Assembly (NCBI RefSeq): GCF_000286355.1
Contig: NZ_AJXN01000082.1
Location: forward strand, 1 to 64,000
DNA length: 64,000 bases
From: Kocuria atrinae C3-8
GTDB taxonomy: Bacteria; Actinomycetota; Actinomycetes; Actinomycetales; Micrococcaceae
Direction of reading: 5' to 3'
Shown here: positions 43,661 through 53,808 of the stretch, piece by piece
Numbering within the stretch: position 1 is the stretch's first letter
Layout: each line of letters starts with the position of its first letter
Program-made: the position numbers and the translations under genes
Notes under the pieces: model-generated
The model's database searches: none
Seen by the model: only the letters and a program-made list of their open reading frames with translations
What the model was told of the DNA's origin: nothing

Positions 43661-45211
43661 TTAGTGGTCGCTGTTCGAGGACCCGGAGCGATTCTCCACG
43701 ACCGGAGCCTGGACGACCTCGCCCGCCGCGGTGATCGCTGGAATTTCCTTGCCGTCGGCATCCACGAGCTTGCCGTTCTTGATGGTGTCGCCCTCGCGCA
43801 GGGATCCCTGCAGGTGCTCGAGCGATTCCTGGCGAACGTAGCGAGGTGGGGCGGCAGTGAAGACCGAGCCTTCGCCCTTGGGCGGGTTACCCAGCTTGAT
43901 CTCGTTGAACAGGATGTTCAGGAGAACGGCTGCCACGGCGGCGGAAGAAATACCGGAGTGGAAGATGGTCTCGAACCACGTGGGGAAGCCGCTGTAGATG
44001 TCCGGAGCGGCAATCGGGAGCATGCCGATGCCGATCGCGGTGGAGACGATGACCAGGTTCGGAGTGCCCTGGTACTTGACCTTGCCCAGGGTACGGATAC
44101 CGGAAGCGGCCACGGTGCCGAAGAGCACGATGCCTGCACCACCCAGAACCGGCATGGGAACTGCGGCGACCACGCGACCCAGGATGGGCAACAGGCCCAG
44201 GATCAGCATGATCAGACCGCCGGCCGTCACCACGAAGCGACTCTTCACGCCCGTGATGGCGACCAGACCAACGTTCTGCGCGAACGCGGACTGGGTGAAG
44301 CCGTTGAACAGCGGGGCCAGGAAGGAAGCGCCCATATCGGCACGCAGACCGTCAGCGATACGACGACGATCAACCTTGGTGTCCACGATCTCACCAACGG
44401 CAATGATGTCAGCGGTGGTTTCCGTGAGGATCACCAGCACCACAATGGTCATCGAGATGATGGCCGCGGGCTGGAAGGTGGGCGGGCCGAACGCGAGGGG
44501 CTCGGGGAAGGCGAAGATCGCGCCGTTCATGACCTGAGAGAAATCGGCCATGCCGATAGCCAGTGCGAAGACCGTGCCCAGAACAATGCCCAACAGAATG
44601 GACAGCCGCGAGATGATCGCGCTGCCCACCTTGGACAGGAGCATGATGATCAGCAGCGTTGCGCCGGCCAGACGCACGTTCTTGAAGATCGCGTTCTCAT
44701 CCCCGGCATTCGCGACGGCGGCGCCACCCATGGCCCACTGCGCGGATACGGGGAACAGGGACAGACCAATGGTCGTGATAACCACACCGGTAACCACCGG
44801 TGGGAAGAACCTGATGATGCGCGCGAAGAACGGTGCAATCAGGAACCCAATGGCGGCAGATGCCATCACCGCGCCGAAGACCGCCTGGATACCGCCGTCA
44901 CCATTGACGATCGCGGTCATGGTGGCCACACCGGCGAACGAGGTGCCCTGGACCAAGGGCAACTGGGAACCGAAGAACTTGATGCCGAAGGACTGGAGCA
45001 TGGTTGCCAGACCGCCGACGAACAGACAGCAGGCGACCAGCAGAGCCTGGTCGTTGGTGGACAGACCAGCTGCACCACCCACAATCAACGGCGGAGCGAT
45101 GATGCCGCCGTACATGGTCAGAACGTGCTGGAATCCGTAGCCTAAGCTCGGACCCGCGCCGAGGTACTCGTCCTCGGTCCGCTTGACCTCGGTCGTAGCG
45201 GTTTGTGACAT
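43661..45211 (-). CDS. NCS2-family urate/xanthine permease
   Basis: A 516-residue nucleobase transporter. NCS2 marks: GFQHVLTMYGGIIAPPLIVGG, the QLPLVQGTSFAGV segment, TETTADIIAVGEIV and the signature SAFAQNVGLVAITGVKSR, with about 14 membrane segments. The C-terminal 80 residues are cytoplasmic and longer than in UacT/PucJ. It follows uricase after a strong hairpin. Urate is the likely substrate because it sits in the uricase operon; xanthine cannot be excluded. Confidence 0.9.
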   Translation of the reverse strand: MSQTATTEVKRTEDEYLGAGPSLGYGFQHVLTMYGGIIAPPLIVGGAAGLSTNDQALLVACCLFVGGLATMLQSFGIKFFGSQLPLVQGTSFAGVATMTAIVNGDGGIQAVFGAVMASAAIGFLIAPFFARIIRFFPPVVTGVVITTIGLSLFPVSAQWAMGGAAVANAGDENAIFKNVRLAGATLLIIMLLSKVGSAIISRLSILLGIVLGTVFALAIGMADFSQVMNGAIFAFPEPLAFGPPTFQPAAIISMTIVVLVILTETTADIIAVGEIVDTKVDRRRIADGLRADMGASFLAPLFNGFTQSAFAQNVGLVAITGVKSRFVVTAGGLIMLILGLLPILGRVVAAVPMPVLGGAGIVLFGTVAASGIRTLGKVKYQGTPNLVIVSTAIGIGMLPIAAPDIYSGFPTWFETIFHSGISSAAVAAVLLNILFNEIKLGNPPKGEGSVFTAAPPRYVRQESLEHLQGSLREGDTIKNGKLVDADGKEIPAITAAGEVVQAPVVENRSGSSNSDH

Positions 45212-45240
45212 TGGGAAGCCTTCCTAAGAATGAATGAGCT

Positions 45241-45280
45241 GATGTGTCCCCGCCTCGGCCTCAAGAGGCGGGGACACATC
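45241..45280 (-). terminator. Perfect 16-bp hairpin between uricase and permease
   Basis: GATGTGTCCCCGCCTC / GAGGCGGGGACACATC (45241-45256, 45265-45280), loop 8. It could end the OHCU-HIU-uricase transcript, leaving the permease to read-through. Confidence 0.75.
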
Positions 45281-45298
45281 GGCGGTAGAGCAGATGGC

Positions 45299-46182
45299 TC
45301 AGCAGAAGCCGGTGATGCCCATCCAGGCGTGCTCGTCCTCGGCAGCGTCCTTGCGCTGCACGGTGGCCTCGATCAGGCCGAAGGGACGGTCAGCCGCGTA
45401 GTGGGTCTCGTTGTTGTTGCCCAGATCGCAGAAGCTCAAGTCGTAGACGAAGTGGTGCTTGTTCGGGCACGAGAACTTGATCTCGTCGATCTCCGGGTGC
45501 GCCTCGATCACGGCCTTGCCCATGAGGTACAGGGTTTCCTGCAGCGCACGGGAGTAGTGGTCGGTGAACTTGGTGAGGATGATGTTCTTGACGCTGTCGT
45601 ACACGGCGTCGAAGTCGACATCGGTGGTGTTGTAACGCCAGCGGGTCGCACGTCCGTGGACATGATGCGGTCCGTGGTTTCCTTCAGGGTCGTGTACTTG
45701 TCCTTGGGGTAACCCTCGAAGCCGGACTCGGTGGACTTCAGGATGGTGAGGTCCTTGAAGCCGGAGATCACGGTCTTCTTGTCACCGTCCGTGACGAGCA
45801 CGGAGGTGCGGACTTCCTGCTTGTTCTGGACGAAGCAGTGATCGTTGTCGTTGATGCGATCCCAGCGGTACTCATCGGCCGCCCAACGGCCACCGGAGAT
45901 CCAGTCGAACTCACTGGTGAAGTGATCGGAGAGCTTGAGGATCAGATCCTCGGGGGACTTGATGTCGTACTGCTGAGCGAACGCGAACACGGTGTTCTTC
46001 TGGGTGTCGGTGGGGACACAGTGGGCGTTGTCGCCCTTGGTGTGAACCTCGGTCAGGTCACCGCGCAGCTGGGAGGTGACCACCAGGTCGCGGATGATGT
46101 GACGGTCGTTGTCACGGTTGATGCGCACCACGTGGTTCTGCGCCTTGCCGTACTGGTTATTTCCGAGAACTACTTCGGTCAT
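45299..46182 (-). CDS. Uricase (urate oxidase), frameshifted
   Basis: Cofactor-free oxidation of urate to 5-hydroxyisourate. T-fold marks: LGNNQYGKAQNHVVRINRD with the catalytic Lys, VVTSQLRGDLTEVHTKGDNAHCVPTDTQKNTVF (catalytic Thr), STDVATRWRYNTTDVDFD (restored) and KFSCPNKHHFVYDL. One lost base near 45650 splits it; restored it is about 294 residues, the normal size. Downstream of the OHCU decarboxylase and HIU hydrolase genes in one operon. Confidence 0.95.
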
Positions 46183-46258
46183 TTTCCTCTACTCCTATGT
46201 AGAAATTTGGTGTGCTGTCTGAGTGGATCGGCAATCGTCGACTGGGTCGGCTCCTGGG

Positions 46259-46585
46259 TCAACTGCCGCGGTATGTGGAATACGCAAACGGGCTCAGCAG
46301 CAAGGGCACGTGGTAGTGGCCCTGCTCCTGTCGCACCGAGAAATCCACCGAGACGAACGGGTAGAACGTCTCAAGATCGCGCCCGGCAAAGTACTGCTCG
46401 GTTGCGAAGATGATCCGGTAATGGCCGGACTCCAGGGTCTCTGGGCCGAGTTCGGTGACTCGGCCGTCCTCGTTGGTGGTGGCGGTGCCAAGTTCTTGAC
46501 CCTCACCGGTGAGGAGCGTGACGTCGATTCCTTGGGCTGGGCAGCCGTGCACGGAATCAAGGACGTGTGCGGAAATGAAGCTCAT
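46259..46585 (-). CDS. 5-hydroxyisourate hydrolase (transthyretin-like)
   Basis: A 108-residue transthyretin-fold hydrolase turning 5-hydroxyisourate into OHCU. SAHVLDSVHGCPAQGIDVTL carries the catalytic His, and the C-terminus ends with the diagnostic YRGS. The start overlaps the OHCU decarboxylase stop (ATGA). Complete. Confidence 0.96.
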   Translation of the reverse strand: MSFISAHVLDSVHGCPAQGIDVTLLTGEGQELGTATTNEDGRVTELGPETLESGHYRIIFATEQYFAGRDLETFYPFVSVDFSVRQEQGHYHVPLLLSPFAYSTYRGS

Positions 46586-47076
46586 GACAGGATCCCTTCG
46601 ATGCGGAGGAGTGCAATCTGACGAAGCTGATCGGCAACTTCGGTGCGCTCGTTCTCCGGGGTGTTCTGCAGACGACGCTGCAGCTCTGACAAAATTTCGG
46701 GCAGTGAGCGGCCGGCGGCGCGGATCAGGAAGACCTGGCCGAAGCGCTCTTCGTACTCGGCGTTGCCCTTGGCGAGCTCCGCCTTGATGTCGTCCGTGGA
46801 CTCACCCAGACCGGCCTGCTCGTTGCGGGAGAGGTCTGCTTCCTTGGACTCCCCGGCGGCGCGCTCGCCGATCTTGGGGTGGTGCGACAAAGCCTGGTCG
46901 ACCTCTGCATCCGTGAAAGGGTTGGCTGCATCGCGTGCGGCGGCCAGCGCGTCCTCGGTGTTTTCGTACGGGCGACCGTCCACGATCTCTTCGATCCAGC
47001 GCTGGATGTCCAGAGCGGGGCGCACGGTTTCCACCGCCGTCTGTCGATCCGTTTCGTTGAACTCGCTGAGCGTCAT
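46582..47076 (-). CDS. 2-oxo-4-hydroxy-4-carboxy-5-ureidoimidazoline decarboxylase
   Basis: Gives (S)-allantoin from OHCU. The 164-residue all-helical protein has the HHPKIGER motif (catalytic His in HP-x-IG) and LNxxYExRFGxxFLI-like EYEERFGQVFLIRAAGRS. First gene of the urate operon; an IclR-like palindrome lies 25 bp before its ATG. Confidence 0.95.
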   Translation of the reverse strand: MTLSEFNETDRQTAVETVRPALDIQRWIEEIVDGRPYENTEDALAAARDAANPFTDAEVDQALSHHPKIGERAAGESKEADLSRNEQAGLGESTDDIKAELAKGNAEYEERFGQVFLIRAAGRSLPEILSELQRRLQNTPENERTEVADQLRQIALLRIEGILS

Positions 47077-47100
47077 TGCTTCCCTGACTTTTTCGCTATG

Positions 47101-47116
47101 TGAAATCTAAATTCCA
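47101..47116. promoter_or_regulatory. IclR-type operator candidate (urate operon)
   Basis: TGAAAT-CTAA-ATTCCA: a 16-bp palindrome with one mismatch and the same length as the site at 22215. It lies just upstream of the OHCU decarboxylase start. Confidence 0.55.
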
Positions 47117-47275
47117 TATAAAGATAGTGAACTGGATCACAGGGCGGAAGTCAAGGGGGTCGAGCCGGAGTTTTCAGAACTGAAACCAAGTGTCATGCTG
47201 CTGTAATGCGTGACGTGGTGTGACGCACAGTGGGAGGCGAACTTTGGCCGCTGTAACGGTGCCTACGATGAGGTC

Positions 47276-48009
47276 ATGAAACCGTTTGTACTGCTGGCCA
47301 CCCGGCCCGAAGACGATGTGGCCCTGGAGGAATACGACGCGTCCGGCGTTTCGGAGGCTTGCAGGAGTCCCAGCTCGAACACTTGCGGCTGGAGAAGGGC
47401 CCCGTTCCGCAGTTGGAACTGGACCGGTACAGCGGAATCATCGTGGGCGGTTCACCCTTCAACTCGTCCGACCCTGCCGAGGAGAAATCGGCCACCCAGC
47501 ACCGTGCCGAGAAGTGGATCAGCACGATCCTGGACGAGGTCGTGGCCAGGGACTTCCCGTTCCTCGGGGCCTGCTACGGCGTGGGCACGTTGGGAATCCA
47601 CCAGGGTGCGGTGGTGGACCGTACCCGCAGTGAAGAGGTGGGACCCATTACCGTCACGGTCACCGACGAGGGTGCCAAGGACCCGCTGCTGTCCCAATTG
47701 CCGGGGGAGTTCACCGCGTACGTCGGTCATAAAGAAGGCACCCGGTCGCTGCCCGCCAGTGCCGTGCTGTTGGCCAGCGGAACCGTGTGCGAAGTCCAGA
47801 TGTATCGGGTCAAGCAGAACCTCTATGCGACGCAGTTCCACCCGGAACTCGATCCGGACGGACTGATCAACCGAGTGATTGCGTACAAGGACCTGGGCTA
47901 CTTCCGGCCCGAGGACACCCAAACCGTGATCGATCGCGTCAAGGACGGCCCCGAGGTGGACCAGCCCAAGAAGATTCTCGCCGCGTTCGTGGACCGCTAC
48001 GCGGTTTAA
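47276..48009 (+). CDS. Class I glutamine amidotransferase-like protein, frameshifted
   Basis: GMP-synthase-type GATase domain of about 244 residues. Nucleophile elbow FLGACYGVGTLG, oxyanion region YSGIIVGGSPFN and the His-Glu of ATQFHPELD are all present. One lost base near 47343 splits it. Start ATG 47276 gives MKPFVLLATRPED. Stand-alone proteins of this type (YfeJ-like) may hydrolyse glutamyl conjugates; the substrate is unknown. It is divergent from the urate operon. Confidence 0.85.
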
Positions 48010-48080
48010 GGGAGCACGGCCCGCGGTACACACACTCCACAATCACCACGGCGCGGTCCCGCGACCGATAGCGTGGAGGC

Positions 48081-49349
48081 ATGAGCCAGCACCCCGCGCC
48101 CTGGAACCGACCGCCCGCATCGAATTCGAACCCAGCCACGCGGCCCGGTGAGGCAAGAGGTGAAGGTCGGGGAGCGGCGTCGTCGACCATGAACGGCGGT
48201 CCTGTACCCGCGCCCGTGCCGGCTCACGGGCCGTCCCAGGTGCCGCCCGAGCGGATGCGCACGCTGGCGTATCACCGCCTGGGGTTCGCGGATCCCCGGC
48301 ACGAATGGTGGAAGCCCCTGGTCGAGGGTGCCCTGCTGTTCTTCTTTTTCGTTGTGCTGTCGGTGCTGTTCACCATCCCGGTCCTGTTGTTCATGGACAA
48401 CCCCATGGACCTGGACAACGTGGCCACCATGAACCAGCTGGACCCGCTGATCTTCTTCTTCCTGTTCGGGTCCATTGCGCTGATGGCTCCGGCGGCGTAC
48501 CTGGCCAGAAAGATCATGGGGCCGCGGCCGCTGGGCTTGCTGCACTCGGTCACGGGACGGCTGCGCTGGAAATGGATGCTCCAGTGCGGGCTCGCGGCCT
48601 TGGCCATTTTTGTGGTGATCAACGGCCTGTCCATCTTGTTCGATCTGATGACCGGCGGCGAGGCGATCGAGTTCAGCCTGGCGCCCCAGTGGGGCTGGCT
48701 GCTGCTCATGGTGATCCTGCTGGTGCCCATCCAGTGCTTCGCGGAGGAACTGGTCTTCCGGGGTTACCTGATGCAGACGGTGGGCCGTTGGTTGAAGCAC
48801 CCGGCGTGGGCCATTCTTCTGCCGGTTCCGCTGTTCGTTGCAGGACACCTCTACGACGTGTGGGGGCAGACCTCCATTGCCATCATGGCGATCACTATGG
48901 GTGTCATCACGTGGCGCACCGGTGGGCTGGAAGCGGCCGTTGCCCTGCACGTGGTCAACAACTGCACGGTGACGCTCATGGCCATGGTCGGATTGGCGGA
49001 CCTGAACGATACGAGTGGCGGGCCCATCGAGGTGCTGTTCACCCTGGCCATCAACGGGATCTTCCTGCTGGTGGTGTTCCGGATGGCCCGTAAGACTCGG
49101 ATCGCGACCTCCCGCACCATCATCCTGCCGCCTCCGCCGCGCTTGCCCGCGCTCGCGCAACGGCAGCGCGTGGTCGGCCAGAATGGCTCCCACCTCGCGG
49201 CATTCGTGGTGGATCCGCGCACTCAGAACTACCTCTCGCTGCCGGAGCAGTACGGCCCGTACACGGTGCGGGACGGGCAGGGTCGTCCCGTGGGTCTGCT
49301 GGACGTGCGGAAGACCGGCTCGGACACGAACTCGAACCGCACTCCCTAG
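48081..49349 (+). CDS. CPBP-family intramembrane metalloprotease
   Basis: A 422-residue membrane protein with about 8 hydrophobic segments. CPBP/Abi motifs are [19 protein letters not shown] (EE-x3-R), [10 protein letters not shown] and VALHVVNN, which carry the expected active-site residues. The N-terminal 60 residues are Pro/Ala-rich and cytoplasmic; the C-terminal tail is long. Start ATG 48081. Related proteins cleave prenyl-protein-like or signal substrates, or modify bacteriocin immunity; no partner is evident nearby. Confidence 0.88.
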   Translation: MSQHPAPWNRPPASNSNPATRPGEARGEGRGAASSTMNGGPVPAPVPAHGPSQVPPERMRTLAYHRLGFADPRHEWWKPLVEGALLFFFFVVLSVLFTIPVLLFMDNPMDLDNVATMNQLDPLIFFFLFGSIALMAPAAYLARKIMGPRPLGLLHSVTGRLRWKWMLQCGLAALAIFVVINGLSILFDLMTGGEAIEFSLAPQWGWLLLMVILLVPIQCFAEELVFRGYLMQTVGRWLKHPAWAILLPVPLFVAGHLYDVWGQTSIAIMAITMGVITWRTGGLEAAVALHVVNNCTVTLMAMVGLADLNDTSGGPIEVLFTLAINGIFLLVVFRMARKTRIATSRTIILPPPPRLPALAQRQRVVGQNGSHLAAFVVDPRTQNYLSLPEQYGPYTVRDGQGRPVGLLDVRKTGSDTNSNRTP

Positions 49350-49359
49350 ACTGTCCTGC

Positions 49360-50685
49360 ATGGCCCATCACAGCGTTTCTGACTTGGATTCCCACCGCGC
49401 CCCGTTCGGCTACGCCCGAGCCCTGGGCGATTACGTCATGGCCTCGCCCAGCTCGTACCACGCGGTCGCGGCCGCGGCGGAGCTGCTGCGCGGGGCGGGA
49501 TTCACGGAACTGCGCGAATCGGAGGCTTGGAGCGACGTCGTCGGGCGGCACTTCACGATTCGCGACGGCGCTCTGATCGCCTGGGTAGCCCCGCGCGGGT
49601 ATCGCGCGCGCCGGAGCCCGAATTCTGGGCGCACACACGGATTCGCCCGGGTTCAAGCTGAAGCCTAAGCCCACCACGGTTTCCAACGGTTGGTACCAGG
49701 CCGGTGTGGAGGTGTACGGCGGGGTGCTGCTGAACTCGTGGCTGGATCGGGACCTGCGACTCGCCGGACGCATCGTGGTGCGCGGTGAGAGCGGCGAACT
49801 CACGCAGCACCTGTGCGCGACCGAGGCCGTCGCCCGGATTCCGCAGCTGGCCATCCACCTGGACCGTGGCGCGAATGAGGGACTCAAGCTCGACAAGCAG
49901 CAGCACGTGCAACCGATTTGGGGAACCGGGTCCGCACAGGACGCTGACGTGCTGGGACTGCTCGCGGACATGGCCGAGGCGTCGGTGGCTCCGGAAGACA
50001 TCGTGGGCTTCGACGTGGTGCTCGCGGACACCCAGAAACCCGAACTGATCGGCCAGCGGCGGCAACTGCTCGCGAGCGGGCGGCTGGATAATCTGTCCTC
50101 CGTGTACGCGGGGTTGCACGCGCTGGTCGAGCACGCCGAGGAGCTCGAATCCGCGTCACAGATGTCCGTGTTGGCTGCGTTCGATCACGAAGAGGTCGGC
50201 TCCGCGACGCGTTCCGGTGCGGCGGGCCCGTTCCTGGAGGACGTGCTCGTGCGGATCAGCGCCGCGCAGGGCGAATCGCAGGATGACTACCGGCGCTCGC
50301 TGTCTGAATCCGTGTGTTTGTCGGCGGATGCCGGTCACCTGGTGCACCCCAACTATCGCGGTCATCACGACCCCGTGAACACTCCCGAGCCCGGCGCGGG
50401 GCCCTGCTCAAGATCAACGCCAACCAGCGCTACACCACGGATGCCATGGGCGCCGGTTTATGGGCGGAGGCGTGTGAGCGCGCCGGCGTGAGCTATCAAG
50501 AATTCGTGTCCAACAACAACGTGCCCTGCGGATCCACCATCGGGCCCATCACGGCCACTCGTCTGGGCATGCGCACCCTGGACGTGGGTGTGGGGCTGCT
50601 GTCGATGCACTCCGCCCGCGAACTCGCTCACGTGGACGACCTGCACGCGCTGTCCCAGGTGACCGGAGCGTTCTGGCGGTCATAA
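49360..50685 (+). CDS. M18-family aminopeptidase, frameshifted twice
   Basis: Zinc aminopeptidase of about 442 residues (aspartyl-aminopeptidase/ApeB type). Marks: [16 protein letters not shown] with the metal His and Asp, [42 protein letters not shown] and late [13 protein letters not shown]. Bases lost near 49610 and 50398 split it into three. ATG 49360 lies 11 bases past the protease gene stop, so the two are probably co-transcribed. Confidence 0.9.
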
Positions 50686-50737
50686 ACCGTCACGCGCGTT
50701 GACACTCACGTTGGGCGCGTGATGCCCTGAATCCGTA

Positions 50738-50827
50738 ACGCCATCAAGAGCGGCCGAGAGACGTGGCTCGTCAACGCCGCAGCAACCACCCGGATACCGG
50801 GACGGTGCTTCCGCCACGACCGATGGA
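50738..50827 (+). ncRNA. SAM-I (S-box) riboswitch
   Basis: The leader has the S-box core in order: ATCAAGAGCGGC, GAGAGACGTGGCTCGTCAAC, GCAGCAACC, a CCGG-ATA-CCGG stem and GGTGCTTCCGCC. A CCATC/GATGG pair (50741-50745, 50822-50826) closes P1. Downstream, GTGCACGC and GCGTGCAC can pair, and CTCGGT can pair with ACCGAG just before the ATG. Both give a plausible expression platform. It controls the DszC-like monooxygenase gene. Confidence 0.85.
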
Positions 50828-50932
50828 CAGCTTTTCAGCTCCTGCGGTTCTCACGGTCAAGCCCGTGCACGCGCTGTGTTCCTCTCGGTCGGGTGCGTGC
50901 ACCGCGACTGAACGCGAGGGACTACCGAGAAC

Positions 50933-52204
50933 ATGAGCACTGACACCGGGATCAAGGAACAGTTCGACACCCCAGCCCTTCACGGGGATCCGCAGCGATC
51001 GCTGAGCACCCGCGAATTATTCGACGTGTTCCAACCGGTGTTCGACCGGATCGCTGCCGGTGCCGTGGAGCGCGAACAGCAGCGGATTCTGCCGTTCGAA
51101 CAGTTCACGTGGCTCAACGAACGTCGCTTCGGGGCGCTCACGGTTCCGCGCTCGCGGGGTGGTTACGGCGCAACGCTGGAACAGGTGGCGGAACTGCTGA
51201 TTGCCCTGGCCTCTGCGGACTCCAACGTGGCGCACGTGTACCGCTCGCACCTGGGATTCATCGCGAGCCTCAGCTCCGAGGAGTCCGACGTATGGTTCCC
51301 GCGGATCGCCGCCGGTGAGACCGTGGGTAATGCCGCGACGGAGCGCTCCGGCGCTGCTTTGGGTACTGCGGCCACCTCGCTCACTCAGACCGCCGACGGC
51401 GACTGGGAACTCAACGGCACCAAGTACTACTCCACCGGGTCGATCTTCTCCGACTGGATCCAGGTGACCGCTCAGATTCCCGGTCAGGAAGCGCGTTCCC
51501 ACGCGCTGGTGAAGAGCTCGTGGGACGGTATCGAGCTGGTCGACGACTGGGACGGCTTCGGCCAGCAACTCACCGGAACCGGCACCACGCACTTCCGCGG
51601 GGTCAAGGTTCCGGCGGCCAACGTGCGCAACCGCGACGGCCGCGCCACCCAGGAGACCGCTGTCTTCCAGCTCGTGCTGCTGGCTGTCGAAGCGGGGATC
51701 GCCAAGGCCGCAATCGACGAGGGCGTGCACCTGGTGCGGTCACGCACCCGCGGTTTCAACACCGGTACCGGCTCGGTTGCACGCGAGGATCCGCAGGTGC
51801 TGCAGCGCGTGGGCGAGCTCAGCGCCAAGGCAGCTGCCGCGCGGGCCATCGTTCTGCAGGCGGCCCGCGAGCTCGACGCCGCCATCGGAGTCCTCGGCGG
51901 AGACCCCCTTCTCGACAACCCCCAGGAGTTGACCAACGCGTGCGAACTGCCCGTGGCACACGCCCAGGTGGTGGTTCCGGAACTCGTGCGTGATGTGACC
52001 GACGGCATCTTCGACCTGCTCGGCGCCTCCGCCGTGGGCAGGTCCAAGTCCCTGGACCGCTTCTGGCGCAACGCCCGCACCGTGGCGACCCACAACCCCA
52101 CGATCTACAAGGCCCGCATCGTGGGCGACTACCGCGTCAACGGGACCCCGATGTTCGGGCTCAACGCCATTGGCGAGGTTAAGCAGTCGAGTGAGCCCCA
52201 GTAG
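50933..52204 (+). CDS. DszC/SfnC-like flavin-dependent monooxygenase (acyl-CoA dehydrogenase fold)
   Basis: A 423-residue enzyme. FGALTVPRSRGGYGATLEQV, ELNGTKYYSTGSIFSDWI, DDWDGFGQQLTGTGTTHFRGVKV and LDRFWRNARTVATHNPTIYK align by eye with DszC-type FMNH2 monooxygenases that attack organosulfur compounds. It lacks the catalytic Glu context of true acyl-CoA dehydrogenases. The SAM riboswitch upstream indicates use when methionine/SAM is short, so it probably frees sulfur from sulfones or sulfonates. Start ATG 50933. A flavin reductase is not in the window. Confidence 0.85.
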   Translation: MSTDTGIKEQFDTPALHGDPQRSLSTRELFDVFQPVFDRIAAGAVEREQQRILPFEQFTWLNERRFGALTVPRSRGGYGATLEQVAELLIALASADSNVAHVYRSHLGFIASLSSEESDVWFPRIAAGETVGNAATERSGAALGTAATSLTQTADGDWELNGTKYYSTGSIFSDWIQVTAQIPGQEARSHALVKSSWDGIELVDDWDGFGQQLTGTGTTHFRGVKVPAANVRNRDGRATQETAVFQLVLLAVEAGIAKAAIDEGVHLVRSRTRGFNTGTGSVAREDPQVLQRVGELSAKAAAARAIVLQAARELDAAIGVLGGDPLLDNPQELTNACELPVAHAQVVVPELVRDVTDGIFDLLGASAVGRSKSLDRFWRNARTVATHNPTIYKARIVGDYRVNGTPMFGLNAIGEVKQSSEPQ

Positions 52205-52293
52205 ACCTGCATGACGCGGCGGGGGCAGGCCTGAACGCCTTTCGTGCCTTCCAACGCGCCCCTCGCCGCGATGTCGGCACACCTCGAGGGCCG

Positions 52294-53280
52294 CTAGATG
52301 TACTGACCGGAGACGTTGGTCAATCGTGAGAAGGGCGGCTGGTTCCCGCAGGCAGTGTGGGGCCGGTGATGGTTGTAGTAGCGCAGCCAGCCGTCGAGCT
52401 CGCCCCGCCGTTCGGCCTCGGAGGTGTAGCAGCGGGCGTACGCCCAGCCGTCGGCCAGAGTGCGGTGGAATCTCTCGATTTTCCCGTTGGTCTGCGGCCG
52501 GTAGGGCCGTGTGCGCTTGTGCCGGATACCGAGTTCGGCACAGGTGTCGCGCCACAGGTGTGAGCGGTACGCGCCGCCGTTGTCGGACAGGACCCGCTCG
52601 ACGGTGACGCCGCGGGCGTTGAACCACTCGACAGCCCTGACCAGCACGGCAGTCGCGGTCTGCGCGGTTTCGTCGTCGTGGATCTCCGCATAGGCGACGC
52701 GGGAGTGGTCATCGATGACGGTGTGGACGTAGGCCTTGCCCATCAACGGGTCGTGGTGCTTGTTTCTGGGCTTGTCCGGTGTGGCGGCTCGGTTCTTGTC
52801 GCCTTGTTGTCGGCCGACGTAGCGCCAGCCGCCTCCGTCGGGGATGTTGCCGAGCTTCTTCACGTCCACGTGCAGCATCGATCCGGGGTGGTCGTGTTCG
52901 TATCGACGGACGGGTTCGCCGGTGGCGCGGTCGACATGGGACAGCCGGTTCAAGTGTGCGGCGACCAGGATGCGGTGGACGGTCGACGGGGCGATGCCCA
53001 GTCGACAGGCCAACTGGACTGGCCCCTCGCGGAGGCGCAGTCGCAGGTTGATGCAGCGCCGGGTGGTCGTTGGACTGGTGCGGTTCGGCGAGCGATGGGG
53101 ACGGGAGGACCGGTCCTGCATTGATTGGCCTGCCCGGTAGCGGTCGGCCCAGCGCTTCACTGTCGGCCAGGAGACCTGGAAGCGGGCGGCCACCTCGCTG
53201 ATCGGCCAGCCCTCGTCGACGACGAGCTGCGCCACCTTGAGACGGTGGCGTGGGGTGAGGGCAGCGTTGGGGTGTGACAT
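52294..53280 (-). CDS. IS481-family transposase
   Basis: DDE transposase of 328 residues. N-terminal helix-turn-helix (RLKVAQLVVDEGWPISEVAARFQVSWPTVKRW), then the RNase-H core with D in MLHVDVKKLG, D in VLSDNGGAYRS and E in NGKIERFHRTL. It appears intact. Start ATG 53280. The C-terminus NVSGQYI is encoded by the left inverted repeat and the TAG stop (52294-52296) lies in the target duplication. Probably co-transcribed behind the VOC gene. Confidence 0.93.
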   Translation of the reverse strand: MSHPNAALTPRHRLKVAQLVVDEGWPISEVAARFQVSWPTVKRWADRYRAGQSMQDRSSRPHRSPNRTSPTTTRRCINLRLRLREGPVQLACRLGIAPSTVHRILVAAHLNRLSHVDRATGEPVRRYEHDHPGSMLHVDVKKLGNIPDGGGWRYVGRQQGDKNRAATPDKPRNKHHDPLMGKAYVHTVIDDHSRVAYAEIHDDETAQTATAVLVRAVEWFNARGVTVERVLSDNGGAYRSHLWRDTCAELGIRHKRTRPYRPQTNGKIERFHRTLADGWAYARCYTSEAERRGELDGWLRYYNHHRPHTACGNQPPFSRLTNVSGQYI

Positions 53281-53348
53281 GGTTTCCTCGACAAAGAGTC
53301 GTGGCGGCGAGCTGCTGCTCGCCGCCACGCAGGGGATGGGGTGGGATG

Positions 53349-53713
53349 TCAGTCGACGGGGCTGACGCGGATGAGGTTGCCGTCTGGGTCGGCGATCACG
53401 AAGGTGCGGCCGAACACGTCGTCGTGGGGCTCCTCGACACCCGGATGCCCTTGGCGACCCACTGCTGGTAGACCTCGTCGATGGCGTCGCCCCCGCCGGG
53501 CAGCATCAGTCCGAGCTCGCCGGTGCGCGGCGTCTCCAGGGTGGTGTGTTCGTTGTGGCCGGTCCAGATCGCGAACAGGACACCGGGCGCGACCTCGAAA
53601 GCGACATAGCGGGGGCTGGTGAAGGTGGGCTCGATGTCGAACAGGTCGCTGTAGAACGCGGTAGAACGCTGGGCGTCGGTCACGTAGGTCAGGAACAGGT
53701 TGGGTGCCGTCAT
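53349..53713 (-). CDS. VOC-superfamily (glyoxalase/bleomycin-resistance-like) protein, frameshifted
   Basis: Passenger gene, about 121 residues after restoring a base near 53438. Two beta-alpha-beta modules are visible: TAPNLFLTYVTDAQRSTAFYSDLF and FGRTFVIADPDGNLIRVSPVD, the latter a typical VOC end. Metal or drug ligands cannot be assigned. Same direction as the transposase with 68 bp between them; divergent from the WYL regulator. It may protect against a reactive compound or antibiotic, which is inference. Confidence 0.82.
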
Positions 53714-53772
53714 GGCGGGCCTCCAAGGGTTGGGCTGGCGTGTGAACGTCTCCCAGCACATCGCCGATACAC

Positions 53773-53785
53773 GACAGTTCCTGTC
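53773..53785. promoter_or_regulatory. Operator candidate GACAG-TTC-CTGTC
   Basis: Perfect 5+5 palindrome in the 95-bp divergent region between the VOC gene and the WYL regulator. Probable site for the WYL protein. Confidence 0.5.
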
Positions 53786-53808
53786 ATGTTTTTTGTGAAA
53801 ATGAGGGC

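Noticed and set aside
47210-47275. Upstream ATG extension of the amidotransferase
   Set aside because: The 22 extra codons lack a ribosome site and precede the conserved start MKPFVLLATRP.
50933-52204. Ordinary acyl-CoA dehydrogenase
   Set aside because: The DszC-type end (LDRFWRNARTVATHNPTIYK) and the SAM riboswitch fit a sulfur monooxygenase better.
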